Assembly (NCBI RefSeq): GCF_030864355.1
Contig: NC_083393.1
Coordinates: 2,666,001 to 2,730,000, forward strand
Length of the DNA stretch: 64,000 nucleotides
Direction: 5' to 3'
Origin: Cutaneotrichosporon cavernicola
Lineage: Eukaryota > Basidiomycota > Tremellomycetes > Trichosporonales > Trichosporonaceae
Positions 34,636 to 44,945 of the stretch are shown here, in pieces. The notes below the pieces were generated by a model. That model was not told the origin of the DNA, ran no database searches, and saw only the letters and a program-made list of their open reading frames with translations. The translations under genes and the position numbers were made by a program. How positions within the stretch are numbered: the first letter of the stretch is position 1; each line of letters opens with the position of its first letter.

Positions 34636-34992
34636 CTACAGGAACGTTGACTGGAGTGTCAGCAGTGGGCGAGGGGAGACCATGGCTAGACGGCGCTTGA
34701 GTTCTACCCATGCATGCTCGATGCAATTGACATCTGGTGAGCTTGGGGGGTGGAAAACCAAGTTAAGTCCTTGTTTATCCCACTCTGCACAACAAATCTT
34801 GGCCTTGTGGACAACTGCATTCCAATCATCAAGAATCATTGCGGGAAGCTGTAATGGACTTCTCGCTGTGCTTCCAACACCACGGGAGTGATCTTGATCT
34901 GCGGCATAAAACAACACATCTGGCTCGCCATTGAGGCCGAACCCAAACACCTCGTTACCAGCTTCCTCGCCCCACAAAATGGCTACATTAAC
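34636..34992 (-). mobile_element. Tc1/mariner-type DDE transposase fragment
   Basis: An open frame on the minus strand equals the C-terminal half of a Tc1/mariner-like transposase. It opens VAILWGEEAGNEVFGFG, in the place of the usual V-M-V-W-G block. It has a degraded second-Asp region (ILDDWNAVVHKAK) and the hallmark FHPPSSPDVNCIEHAWVEL with KRRL. The helix-turn-helix half, the first catalytic Asp and the inverted repeats are missing, so this is an inactive fossil. It lies between small Met-Gly genes C and D, ending about 40 bp before the start of D. Confidence 0.8.
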
Positions 34993-35033
34993 GTGCTTCT
35001 CTCATCGTCTCATCGTTTCGCCACCAATTCATC

Positions 35034-35249
35034 ATGGGCACCTGCTTCAGCTCGCACACATTCGACCCGCCTCCCACTGATTGGGAAGACCTCCCTCCTC
35101 GCCAGCGCCTCGGCCTTGAATGTAAGTACGAACGCGACAAAGCTGACCCAGCCGTTGACGAGCCGGAGTCGCAGATCTGGATGTTCCGCGAGCGGCTCTT
35201 CGTCCCTAAGCCGAAGCCGTACAAGTGGCCAAAGGACCCTCGTTTATAG
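35034..35249 (+). CDS. Small Met-Gly protein D, Cys motif lost
   Basis: The N-terminus MGTCFSSHTF is nearly that of protein A (Gly2, Cys4, Ser6). A 30-nt segment at 35122-35151 (GTAAGT...CTGACCCAG) sits at the family intron position in phase 1. It contains no stop and is a multiple of three, so spliced (61 residues) and retained (71 residues) forms are both coding. Where siblings have C-x2-C-x3-[YF], this protein reads QIWMFRERLFVPKPK, with no cysteines. It keeps the aromatic and basic surroundings and ends YKWPKDPRL. A divergent or degenerating member whose upstream region abuts the transposase fossil. Confidence 0.68.
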   Translation: MGTCFSSHTFDPPPTDWEDLPPRQRLGLECKYERDKADPAVDEPESQIWMFRERLFVPKPKPYKWPKDPRL

Positions 35250-35677
35250 CGACACCACAACACTCATACAGCAGAGCAAGTGTGGTGACGAGAGAGGGGT
35301 ATGAGGATGCATCTGATGTCCTGAGGTCCGTGTGCCACCTCGCGCTTCGTACTATCCAGCAAGAGTGACTTCCTTTGTCTGAGTCAGACAACCCAATCCT
35401 CTACTGACAATACTGTCTGGTCCGTGCGATGCGCACCTGTGATGGTGAGGGTGAAGCGTTGTGCCTTGTTGGCATCCTTGCTTCTCCCCATCATTCTCGC
35501 TTGTCCGAAGGGGTTCGTCATGTGCGGAAGACTTCAGCCAGCGTTGTTCTACCGACGAACCCCGACTGGCTCACTCCGCTCCTTTGACCGCCATCATCAG
35601 ATATAAACCCTTCTGCGCAGCACAGTCTTTTTCTTACCTTTACTCTCAACCCCTTCTTCATCTTCATTCCTCACATC
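35250..35677. promoter_or_regulatory. Spacer and promoter of small Met-Gly gene E
   Basis: About 430 bp. TATA-like GATATAAAC lies near 35598, about 75 bp before the ATG, with a pyrimidine-rich leader after it. No coding sequence seen. Confidence 0.45.
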
Positions 35678-35892
35678 ATGGGCTGCTGCATGAGTGCTCC
35701 TGAGGGCGGTACCGACCCCAGCCCTGGCCCTGTCATGATCGACAGCCTCTACCCTGCCCCAACCTGCCCTTCCATGTTCTGTGAGCCACACCAATACCTC
35801 CAAAGTTGACGCCAGATGTGTGCAACCTGGTCAATGAGAATGGCCTTTATCGCTGTACCCACTGCCGCGCCATCTATCAGCTCATCCGCTGA
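35678..35892 (+). CDS. Small Met-Gly Cys protein E (predicted N-myristoylated)
   Basis: The shortest intact member, 59 residues in two exons. The intron is at 35781-35815 (35 nt, phase 1, GTGAGC...GACGCCAG). The N-terminus MGCCMSAPEG has Gly2, Cys3, Cys4 and Ser6, the strongest dual-acylation signal of the set. Exon 1 ends YPAPTCPSMF. Exon 2 is nearly all zinc-site-like: YVCNLVNENGLYRCTHCRAIY, ending QLIR. The four cysteines are spaced as in the siblings. It shows the minimal unit of the family: acyl anchor, short linker, Cys domain. Confidence 0.8.
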
Positions 35893-36559
35893 GTTAGTCT
35901 AATAGAACTTTGGGAAGAGAAGTCATAGACAGCTGGGGGGATATGAAAGTGTGCTCGACGTTTCGGGGATCAATCAGAGCTGGGGTTAGTCAGCGAGTTG
36001 TCTTGGTGCGAGGTTTCAGCGGTGTGGAATTAGAACGAATGGTGACTGATGCCGTTGGTCATCAGTTTCTGCTTGCCAGACCTTCACCCTCCCCGTTCGG
36101 CGCGAATTGGCGGGCCACCTGATGCGGTTGTGAATGTAGATTATCAGCATGCCAGGTTGTGCTAGTTGAATGGTGACTGGGTTTAACTTGTGGGAGGAAT
36201 GCAGTTCGAACCGTAGTGCGGTCAAAAGTGGCAGGCTCCCTCCAGGTCAAGCTTGGTTCCAAGATCTGCGGCCCAGTGTTAGGGCCGACAGAGAAACAGC
36301 TTAGTACTCTCCATTGATGTATCACTGATCTGCTTCAGTGAGGTGAGTGTCCAGCAGTTGATCGCGTTCTTCATTGTTTAAGATGCTACATGTGTATGCG
36401 GCGTGGCTCATACGTCGTCCACTCTCAGAGTACTTAAAGCAATGCAGCACAATGAACCTCCCTTGTTCTTCGTCAACCACGACTGAGCTCCCCAGGATGC
36501 CGCCTCGCTTCTTCCGGCTAAAAAGCGGCGGGCAACTGTACGGGAGCTCCCCAACCACG
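35893..36559. other. Spacer between small Met-Gly genes E and F-prime
   Basis: About 665 bp. A minus-strand frame of 136 codons (36322-36732) overlaps the next gene and is judged a shadow. Nothing else recognised. Confidence 0.4.
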
Positions 36560-36902
36560 ATGGGCCAGGTCCTCCGCCACCTCCGTTCCAAGTCATATAA
36601 CAAGCCTGTTAAGGCCGCACAATCTGACAGGTGCCTCCCAGAGAATGGTATGTCTATCTCAATCCAGCTTACACAGGCCCTTGCGTCCTGTAGTGTCAGG
36701 ACGAGACGGCCCAAGTGTTCCAGTGGGTGCACTGCAGGTTCAGTATCGACCTGCTCAATCCCACCAAGGTGGTCAGTGGCGGCTTGGAGAGTGGCGATCC
36801 GTAGAGCGTAGAGCTAGGGCCTGTGGGGGAGAATGCATGCATATCTGCCAAAGGTACAAGGCGGTGGCAAGAGTTGCGTACATTCCACCCGCACCGACAT
36901 GA
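36560..36902 (+). CDS. Small Met-Gly family member F-prime, variant or decaying
   Basis: A relative of gene F. Exon 1 reads MGQVLRHLRSK (Gly2 kept, but Arg at position 6) and ends in phase 1 at 36647, like all siblings. The nearest acceptor (36676) gives GPCVL, identical to exon 2 of gene F, but then a TAG. Later acceptors, at 36693 or 36699, avoid the stop and open a frame to 36902. The C-terminal part, ACGGECMHICQRYKAVARV, aligns with CGTRTGMCICYKCWTAYRV of gene F, with the last Cys of the pair replaced by Tyr. Either a functional variant with altered splicing or an early pseudogene. Confidence 0.5.
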
Positions 36903-37118
36903 GTGCTGATCAGCGCGATCACACTGTGCTCCTTTGTTCGTCATCCTCCGAAGCGCGTTGTGGATTGTTCTTGTCACCCCATTAATCACAATCTGCCGCG
37001 CTGTCCGTTGACGCAAGCCGCCATAAAGGCCGTTCATTACATCATGGCCGCCCTGTCGCACCTCTAATCCCAACCCCACCTCTCACTGGTCAACCGTATC
37101 CGCCACCACATCCTAGCC

Positions 37119-37447
37119 ATGGGCAGCCTCCCCAGCAAGTGCACCGCCAGCGCACCTGACGAGTCTGTTATCCGTGGTCCGTACGACCTCAAGGACACGA
37201 CGACGCTCCCGCCTTGCGGTGGGCGCTGGTGGCAGTGTGCGCCCTGAAGTGACGAGGGCTGATGACAGGGCCTTGCGTCCTCACGCGCTGTGGGACACGC
37301 ACCGGCATGTGTATCTGCTACAAGTGCTGGACCGCGTACCGCGTCCACAGCCTGTGCGACTACCCTCCAGACTCGGAACGGTGTGAGTGGCCCCACAAGC
37401 ATGTTAAATGGCCTGAGCTGCCAGACGGGTTGTATATGCATTTCTAG
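37119..37447 (+). CDS. Small Met-Gly Cys protein F (predicted N-myristoylated)
   Basis: 92 residues in two exons. The intron is at 37219-37268 (50 nt, phase 1, donor GTGGGC, end CTGATGACAG). The N-terminus MGSLPSKCTAS has Gly2 and Ser6, with Cys at 8. Exon 1 ends TTTLPPCG. Exon 2 is the most Cys-rich of the family: GPCVLTRCGTRTGMCICYKC followed by WTAYRVHSLCDYPP and ERCEW. The tail is LPDGLYMHF. It lies 147 bp tail to tail from the N-myristoyltransferase gene, the enzyme predicted to act on it. Confidence 0.78.
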
Positions 37448-37593
37448 CTTGGTTGGCGCCTGCGGTTAGCCCGTGTGACGGACCTGTGTGGCCGGCGCTT
37501 GCTGTTAATGTGTTTATTGGTGGGCAGTGGTCAGCGGATGGGCAAGAAATGTTAGGTCTGTGTCAACTATGAGTGGCAAATGCATCCAAAACT

Positions 37594-39629
37594 CTAAAGC
37601 ATCACCACGCCGACACCCGAGCTCTTGCGCTGCGCCGTCGTGGACATGCCACCGTCGATCGGTGCTGTGGACCAGTTGTACAGATAGTCTGTGATCAGCT
37701 CTGTCCTATGAATCCTGCGGCTTACAGTTCTGCAGGCGAGGGAAAAGACGGTGTCAGTATTAAGGTTAGACTACTGCGGACACCACTTACGAGGGCACCA
37801 TCACCTCGGCCAAACTGCTATCAGCAACGCCAGCCTATCTGTACGAACCATCTGCTCGTCCAAGAACGCGTTGTTGTCCAGGAGCGTAAGCGCGTTGACG
37901 ACGTCAAAGTCGTGCTTTTTCGCCATGACGAGGAGGTCCGTGACGAGCGCGTTCAAGCGACGGTCAAGCAGGTTCTGCGTTTTGAGGTCGTGAGTGAACG
38001 CGTCGTCCGACGACGCGCCGGGCGCGAACACAGCGTCACTCGCATAGTAGAACATGTACGCCGCGTTCAAGCAGTCGTACTTGGGGTGCTGCATGATCGT
38101 CGAAGGGAGCGTGTAGAACGACACCACATCTGTGATGAGGTTTGTCGTTGGGTCCTAGGTGTCAGTGTGCCCTGCAGCGAACTCACTTCGACGACATAGG
38201 CCCACACGACCTGGTTCTCGCGCTTGCCGTTGGCCTCCTTGCCCATGCCAGAGATGAACCAGTGCTCGACGTCCTCGTCCGTGTTGAACAGCTGTGCGCA
38301 GTCAAAGCGGCCGAGGTACCGCCGCAGCAGCGCCGCTACCTGCGATACGTCGGCGGGCACCATCTCGCGGAAGCCAGGCGTCTTTGTCTGTTCTCCAGGG
38401 TTGTACTTGCGTACGAGGCGCGCGATTGTCTCGCCCTTTCGCAACGGCGAGAAGCCAATGTCGACGAGCTTGGCCGGGTTTAGCGACCGGTGGTAGTATC
38501 GACAAGTGCTGAATGGGGTAGGGATGCGCACACCTGCGGTGTAGATCGCCTGCCAGATGTTCGCGAGGTTGACCCGGCGCGTCACCTCCTTGATGAGGAC
38601 GGGCGCGAGGCGCTTCGAGCGCAGCTTCTTATGCACGCAAAGGAAGTTAATCTCGGCGTTCATGAAGGTGTTGTTCCGCACCCGCAGTTCGACGGGGATG
38701 CCCGAGATGAAGCCGACCAGCTTGCCCGTCTTCTGCACACGCACTCCGATGTGCCACTCCTTGTAGTATCCTGGTGGGGTGAGTGCCCTGGTGTGAGCTC
38801 TGGCACAGAAGTCGCAATTCACCAGAGGAGGAACTCGCGCGAGTAGCGGAAGCGGAACATGGCGTCATCGTCCTCGACATAGTTCTCCGTCAGAAGGTTG
38901 TGCACCTCGTCGATCTGGGATAAGCTCGGCGTGTGACACTCCCCACGAACCTCCTCGTCCTTTTTGATGTCAACGATACTCCACTCGAAGCCTGCTGGTA
39001 ACGCAATGGGGTGCGGCTGCACGTCTGCCGGCGTCTTGTGCTCGTCAATCGGGCCCTCCGTCTCCTGCTCCCCCTCCTTTTGAGGAACAGGTTGCGTCTT
39101 CCAGAACTGGTGTTAGCGACCTCGACGTCGTCCTACCTTGTGCTCTGCAGCGGCTTGGGGTCCACCAAGATGACCCTCGAGGAGCTTCATCAGGTCCGCA
39201 GCCTGCAGTGCTTTTCTGATATCGTCTGTCGTCAATCTGGCTGCCCAGACGCCGTCGGTCGTACCATTGCTAGCTCCTGCCGACTGCGACGAGTTCATGT
39301 TGCCCCGCACGATGTTTACGAGCTCATCCGCGGTCACCTCCCTGCCGTCAGCTTCGCTGTTGCCGTGCGCACTTGACGACAGGCGCCTTGGCCTTGGCCT
39401 TCTTCTTCTTCTTCTTTTTCTTCTTCTTCGCGCCGCCATCCTCGCCGCCTGCGCCACCCGCTGACCCTGGCTCCGTCGCGGCATCAGCCTCCTCGCTGCC
39501 CGACTCGTCCTCCTCGTCGATGTGCGTCTCCTCGAGTTGGGGGACGAGAGTGTCGTTGAGAAGTTCGGCGATAGACTTGACACCCGATCGGGCTTGGTCC
39601 CCCCCGGTTGCGCCCGCGTCGCCCGTCAT
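37594..39629 (-). CDS. NMT1: Glycylpeptide N-tetradecanoyltransferase (N-myristoyltransferase)
   Basis: Transfers myristate from myristoyl-CoA to N-terminal glycine of cytosolic proteins; essential in yeasts. The N-terminus is acidic, followed by a poly-lysine run (ribosome-binding type) at about 39395-39430. Conserved blocks: KFWKTQPVPQ, LPAGFEWSIVDI, LLTENYVEDDDAMFRFRYS, PPGYYKEWHIGVRV, LVGFISGIPVELRVR, INFLCVHKKLRSKRLAPVLI, IYTAGVRIPTPFSTCRYYHR, DVVSFYTLPSTIM and YYASDAVF. The C-terminus is FGRGDGALNYYLYNW then ...GVGVVML, whose terminal carboxylate is catalytic in the family. Reaching that C-terminus needs a 34-nt intron (37815-37848), a 61-nt intron (37730-37790), a 4-nt microexon and a further intron. 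Divergent from the MLP1-like gene. Confidence 0.96.
37726..37729 (-). other. 4-nt microexon of the NMT gene
   Basis: On the minus strand the order is GCCCTC, GTAAGT...CCTGCAG, AACT, GTAAGC...ATCACAG, ACTATCTG. Including AACT yields ALNYYLYNW, the invariant NMT sequence. Leaving it out breaks the frame. Both flanking introns have good donors and acceptors. Confidence 0.8.
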
Positions 39630-39907
39630 GGTGAATGAGATGGAGATTGAGAAGAAACAACACGGGACGTGTTACAACACACCCGTCTCTCCATGATCGT
39701 GGAAACATGAAATTACGTAAGGAGAGTGGAGGTCTATACTGAAGGAAGGGGACATTAGAACCATCCTAATGATATGTGCTTCCGTGCTAATTGTGGTTGA
39801 CAGTGACGAAGAGTCAATGTCGTAACCATTAACGTCCCTTGTTGGTGGTTGCTTCATCACTGTCCACTCTCCATCCTTCCTTGTTCTCCTGAATCCAATC
39901 ATCCGCA

Positions 39908-42900
39908 ATGTCGGCAGACCCTCCTCCCGACATCGCAACCCCCCCAGAAGCTGCTGCAGCTCCAGCAATGGGTGCAGCCTCTTCATCCTCTGCTCTGCCA
40001 TCGGATGTCCTGGCAGACGTTGAGAGAGAGCAACAAGTCGCCGATCTCCAGGCTGCCCTCTCGAAGTCTGAAGGCCTCATTGAGCAACTGAGGAAAGAGG
40101 AGGATACTCTCGTCAAAGAGCGCGATGCTTCCGGCAGGTTGTCCTACGCGTGACATGCTAACGCGTCAGTTTCCACTTCGTCGCAGCTGCGCGACCAGCT
40201 CGCCAAGGTCCAGTCAGCGCTTCACCAGGTCTCTGCTGATCTTAGCGTTACCTCCAGCCGCGTCACTGTAAGCTGTCAAGCGTTTACGACTCTGACAACA
40301 GGCTGTAGAGGCTGAGAAGGCTGAGCTCGCCGAGGATATGCAGAGAATGAAGGAGCGCGCCTCCGAGACAAATCGTGCGTTGTTCTCTCATGACTTCAGC
40401 TGACAGTCCAGAGGAGCTCTACAGACTGCGCCTGCAGAAGAACGAAGCGTCGCAAACCGTTGCCACCCTTCGCGTCGAGGTCTCCGAGCTCAAGATGGCT
40501 GCCGACTCTGCCAAGGTAACGAACGCCTTCTTCGACGCTACTGACTCGCAGTTCAACGAACAACGTTCCGTCCAAGCACTGAAGAGCAGCCGCAACGAGG
40601 TCATGAGTTTGACCTCGCAGAACACAGAGCTCGAAGAGCGGTTCGCCAAGTACCGCGCGTCATCTGTGAGTTGCACACCTTGAGATGGGGGTCTAACATC
40701 CCAGCAATCACAATACTCGGAGCTGCAGCAGGAGCGCGACCGCCTCGAGTCCAAGGCGGTGACGACCAGGTCATCCTACAACGCCCTACAACGCACGTAC
40801 GAGGATCAGGCCACCAGGCTCGCTGAAGCGCACGCGAACGTGCGGACGCTCACGAACACTCTCGCCAAGCAGAAGGCCGAGAACCGCCTGGAGCTTGAAC
40901 GCGTGATTGCCCAAAATGCGCTGCTGGAGAAGTACTCGACCGAGGCGCGAGACACTGTTCAGGATCGTGAGGCAGAGCTCGAGGAGATGGCAGGCCGGTT
41001 CTCTGAGAAGGAGCGCGCGCTCGAGGAGACGATCAACCGCTTGGAGGGCGAACTCGCGAGCTCCAAGAAGCGTGCGGACGACTTCAAGTTCGCACTTGAC
41101 CGCTTGACCTCCGTCAACGAAGCCAGCCTCGACTACAGCCCAACTGCCACCATTGCTGCCCAACAGCGTGCCAACGGGCAGTCGTATACTCATGTCTGGA
41201 CGCAGAACGTCCTCCTCCAAGAGCAATTGAGCGAGGCAAACACCAAGAACGAGCACTTGGAGGACATGATCCGGCAGATCCAGGAGGAGATCATGGAGAA
41301 GGTGCTTACCGATGCCAAGACGCTGGCTGACATCAGAAACCGATCTTTGACCAGCAACGCAAGGATCACGAGCTTGCCAAGGAGCGTGCAAACACCCTTG
41401 CTGGCGAGCTCTCTGGAGCCATCACCGCTCGCGACGTCGCGCAGCAGCAGGCGCGCGGTGCTGAGGCTGAGGCCAAGCGCCTTGCCGAAGAGGTGGCTTC
41501 TCACCAGACCACCGTCGAGGACCTCGGGTATCAAGTCCGCGAGCTCGTGCGGCAAATCGCACTCCGCGACAACCCCAGCCTTGCGCACTCGACCTCACCA
41601 TCTCAGGAAGTATCGGATGGAGACATGATCACCGACCACTTCGTTGCGTTCGCATCACTCGACGCGCTCCTGAAGCGGAACCGCCAACTACTGACCCTCA
41701 CGCGAAGCCTGGCGTCTAAACTCAGTGACAGAGAGACCACCCGCGCCGAGGGCGAGGCTACGACTGGTCTAGAAATTGACCAGGCGGCTGAGATCATCGA
41801 GCAGCAACGCGAGCAGCTCGAGCAGACCTCCACCAAGCTCTCCGAGGTGACCCGCGAACGCGACCTTTTCTCCAAGCTCTTGTCGAAGGGTGAGGGCCTG
41901 CACTGGCCTGGGACCGGCTCCAACTCGATACACGATGACTCCAACGAGCATGCCGTTGCGTCGCTCCAGGCTGAGCTAGCTGCTGTTCGCTCTCGTGCCG
42001 ATAAGGAAGTAGAAGAAGCGAAGGCTCGGGCGCGCGAACAGAGTGAGAAGGCTGGCAAGGCGGAAGTGGCCCAGGCCAAGGCAGACGCTATGACTGCCCA
42101 TCTGCAAGGTGAGTTACACACTGCTCCGCAGGCTAACTGGACTAGAGCAAGTGCGCAGCATCAATTCGACTCTGGGGCTGCAGAAGACCAACTACTCCAA
42201 TCTCGAGTCTCAGCTGTATCAGGCGCAGTCCCAGCTCAACTCATCGCAGCTCGACCTCCGTCGCGCTCGCGAGGACGTCGCGTCGCACCAGGCAGCCGAG
42301 AAACGCCTGCGCGACGAGGCAGCCCAACTCCGCGCCGAGAAGGAGCTCTGGGAGAGCCGACAGGCTCGCCTCGAGTCCGACCTGGCCGTTGTGCAACAGG
42401 ACCGCGCGAAGCTCACGTACACTATCGAGAACTTTAACAATGTTTCGACTGCCAGTGAGCGCACACGTGCGGAGGAACACACACGGTTCCAGAAGCGCAA
42501 TGAGGAGCTCCAGGCCCAGACGTGAGTCGTGATACCCCGCTGCCACTGACCTTCAGCGCCACACTTCGGTCTCAGGTCGACGAGGCGCGTAAGCACGCCT
42601 TTCAGGCGCAGAAGAAGGCCGACGATGCCGATGCTCGCATCGCCTCGGAGACGGCCGCCATCCGAGCGGAGAAGGAGGCGGCGGTGGCTAGCAAGACCGC
42701 AGAGGTCGAGGCCCAGCTTGCCGAGGTGGAGAAGGCGAACCAGCAGATCAACGAGTCGAAACGAATCGGCTTGAATTGGCAGCGCCGTTCGAGGGAGCTG
42801 CAGGGCCAGGTCGATGAGCTCACGGCTGCCAACAACAGCATGGCCGAGAAGGAAGCGGCGATCATAAAGCTGACAGCCGAGCTCGAGGAGGCTAGGGCAA

Positions 42901-44618
42901 AGATCACCACGCTCGAGGCCAAGATCTCCGAGTTGGAGGCCAAGGTCACGGAGGGCGAAGCGTCACACAGAACAAAGGACGCCAGGGTGTTGAACCTGGA
43001 AGCCGACCTTGCTGCTGCCCAGGCTGGTGGAGCTGCTGCTGGAGCGGTGGCGAGTGCGACGGCTGATGCTGCTGAATTGGTGAGTTGGACTACGTGCGTG
43101 GAGCTGTATCTAACAGCAGACGGCTCTCAAAGACGAGCGTGAATCGCTTCAACAACGCCTTACCCAGGCCGAGAAGGATCTCGAAGCTGCCAAGTCAGCA
43201 GGTTCGTCCGCTGTTGCAGCCGCGGAACCTGCCACAGGCAGTGCAGGCGAGCTGCAAGCCAAGATTGGCGAGGTGACCAAGAGACTCGAGGAGAAGGAGA
43301 CACAATACGAGAACGACGTCCGCAAGGTCAACAAGGCCAACCTGAGCATGAAGGCACGCATCGGTATCCTCAACGGCGAGCGTGCAAGCCTCGACCAGAA
43401 GATCGCCGCACTCGAGAAGGAGGTCACTGAGCTGAAAACTACGCTCGCCACCGCTGAAGCCACCGCAGCGTCCGCCGGGTCTGAGAGCGCGACTCCCAGC
43501 CAGGACGCGATCGCGGAAGCTGTCAAGGCGGCTGTGTCGAAGCGCGAGGCCGAGCTTAGCGCGAAGCACGAAGCGGCGCTCTCTAAGGCGTCTTCGGGTG
43601 GACCTGCCGGGTCTGTCGTGGCTGCTGTCAGGGCCGCTGTCGACGCCAAGGAGGCTGAGCTCAAGGCCGCTGTCGACGCCAAGGAGGCTGAGATCAAGGC
43701 CGCTGTCGACGCCAAGGAGGCTGAGATCAAGGCCGCTGTCGACGCCAAGGAGGCTGAGCTCAAGGCCACTGTCGACGCCAAGGAGGCTGAGCTCAAGGTC
43801 GCGTACGAGGCGAAGCTCGCCCAGGCCAAGGCCGAGCTTGCTGCCGCTGGCGGCAGCGGCGACGCAACATCGGCAGCCAATGCCGCGGAGCTCGAGAAGA
43901 AGGTGGAGGAGTTGGAGAAGAAGGTCAAGGCGCTGGAGCGAAGTGCCCGTACGGCGGAGATTTCGCGAAAGACGCTCGAGCGCCAGAAGAACGACCTCGA
44001 GTCTAAGCTGGCCGCCGCCATTGGCACGAACGGCGGGCCATCACCGGCGGCCGCGTTGTCCGCTGTTGCGACACCCTTCAAGCCCGCCACGCCTGTGACG
44101 CGCTCGGCAACCGCAGCTGTTGCGACACCTGCCACTCCCACCGCGGCTGCTACCACCACGCCGGCTGCAGAACCCTCTGCGACCGTAACCACGTCGGGTG
44201 ACTCGACCCCTGCCCGTGGCGGGATGGCGGTCCGCGGTATCCGGGGCCGTGGCACAGCTATCCGCGGACGCGGCGCTGCGCCCGGTCCACGCGCCAACAT
44301 TCTTGGTAGTAAGTGCCTTGCCAACGGCAAGTGGTGCCCTAATCTTTCCTTGCTGACACGACAGACGTCAATGCCACACTTGCTGGCTCAACAGAGGGCG
44401 GGATGAAGAGGCCAGCGCCTGATGACGAGCCCGCGAACATGGGGGCTGGGGCTGGCAGCGCAATCCTGCAGCGCCTCAATAAGCCGCCGGCAGAAGCTGC
44501 TGCGCGGCCAGCCAAGAAGGCACGTGGCGGTGCAGCAGCCCGTGGCGGACGAGGGACAGGCCGAAGGCCAAGTGCCGCAGGGCATCAGGATGGGACGGGC
44601 GGTACCGGAGGAGCATAG
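39908..44618 (+). CDS. MLP1: Mlp1/TPR-like nuclear pore basket coiled-coil protein
   Basis: A protein of about 1,400 residues over roughly ten short introns. It opens MSADPPPDIATPPEAAAAP. Nearly the whole body is coiled coil. The TPR/MLP1/MLP2 signature is visible around 41130-41300: DYSPTATIAAQQRANGQSYT then VWTQNVLLQEQLSEANTKNEHLED. Upstream segments (LTSQNTELEERFAKY, LRDQLAKVQSALHQV) are also family-like. The C-terminal 150 residues are disordered, Ala/Thr-rich and RG-rich (MAVRGIRGRGTAIRGRG), then GGMKRPAPDDEP and a final ARGGRGTGRR tail, as expected for the nucleoplasmic end. Mlp1/TPR anchors mRNA quality control at the pore. It is somewhat shorter than the animal protein. An 11-residue tandem repeat sits near the C-terminus of the coil. 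Confidence 0.85.
43633..43797 (+). repeat. Five 33-bp tandem repeats encoding an 11-residue coil unit
   Basis: Five consecutive near-identical 33-bp copies inside the MLP1-like gene, each encoding AAVDAKEAE[LI]K; the last has Thr for Ala. The 11-residue period is a hendecad, which supports a right-handed coiled coil, in contrast to the heptads around it. Confidence 0.92.
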
Positions 44619-44945
44619 TCAGTAGAACTGCAGCATTTGCCTAGATATGTATACATTATCTGTGCGTCAGATGTGGTGACTGAATGGTTTACAGGCCGCT
44701 TGCATCGAATATTATGGGGTATCTTCACTGCATGAGCGGAGGGACGCAGTTCTCAGACAGTCTTGGTTGGTCGAGGGGTATGCCAAAGATGACGACGGTG
44801 GTGAGATGAAGGCGCAAACTATATACATGGAGGGCACGTAATGTGACACAGCGGAAGACGAACGGGGATGCGGAGAGAAGAGGTAAATCGATACTCGGTA
44901 GTGCTGGCCAAGGGTATCGGTGGGAGGAGAGGTTGAGATGCACGC

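Noticed and set aside
36322..36732. 136-codon minus-strand open frame in the small-gene array
   Set aside because: It overlaps the better supported plus-strand gene F-prime, has no recognised motif and no neighbour of the same kind. A real antisense gene cannot be fully excluded.
38302..38512. Possible intron inside the NMT sequence YTAGVRIPTPFSTCRYYHR
   Set aside because: GT and AG are present, but the uninterrupted reading matches the conserved NMT sequence, so no intron is called.
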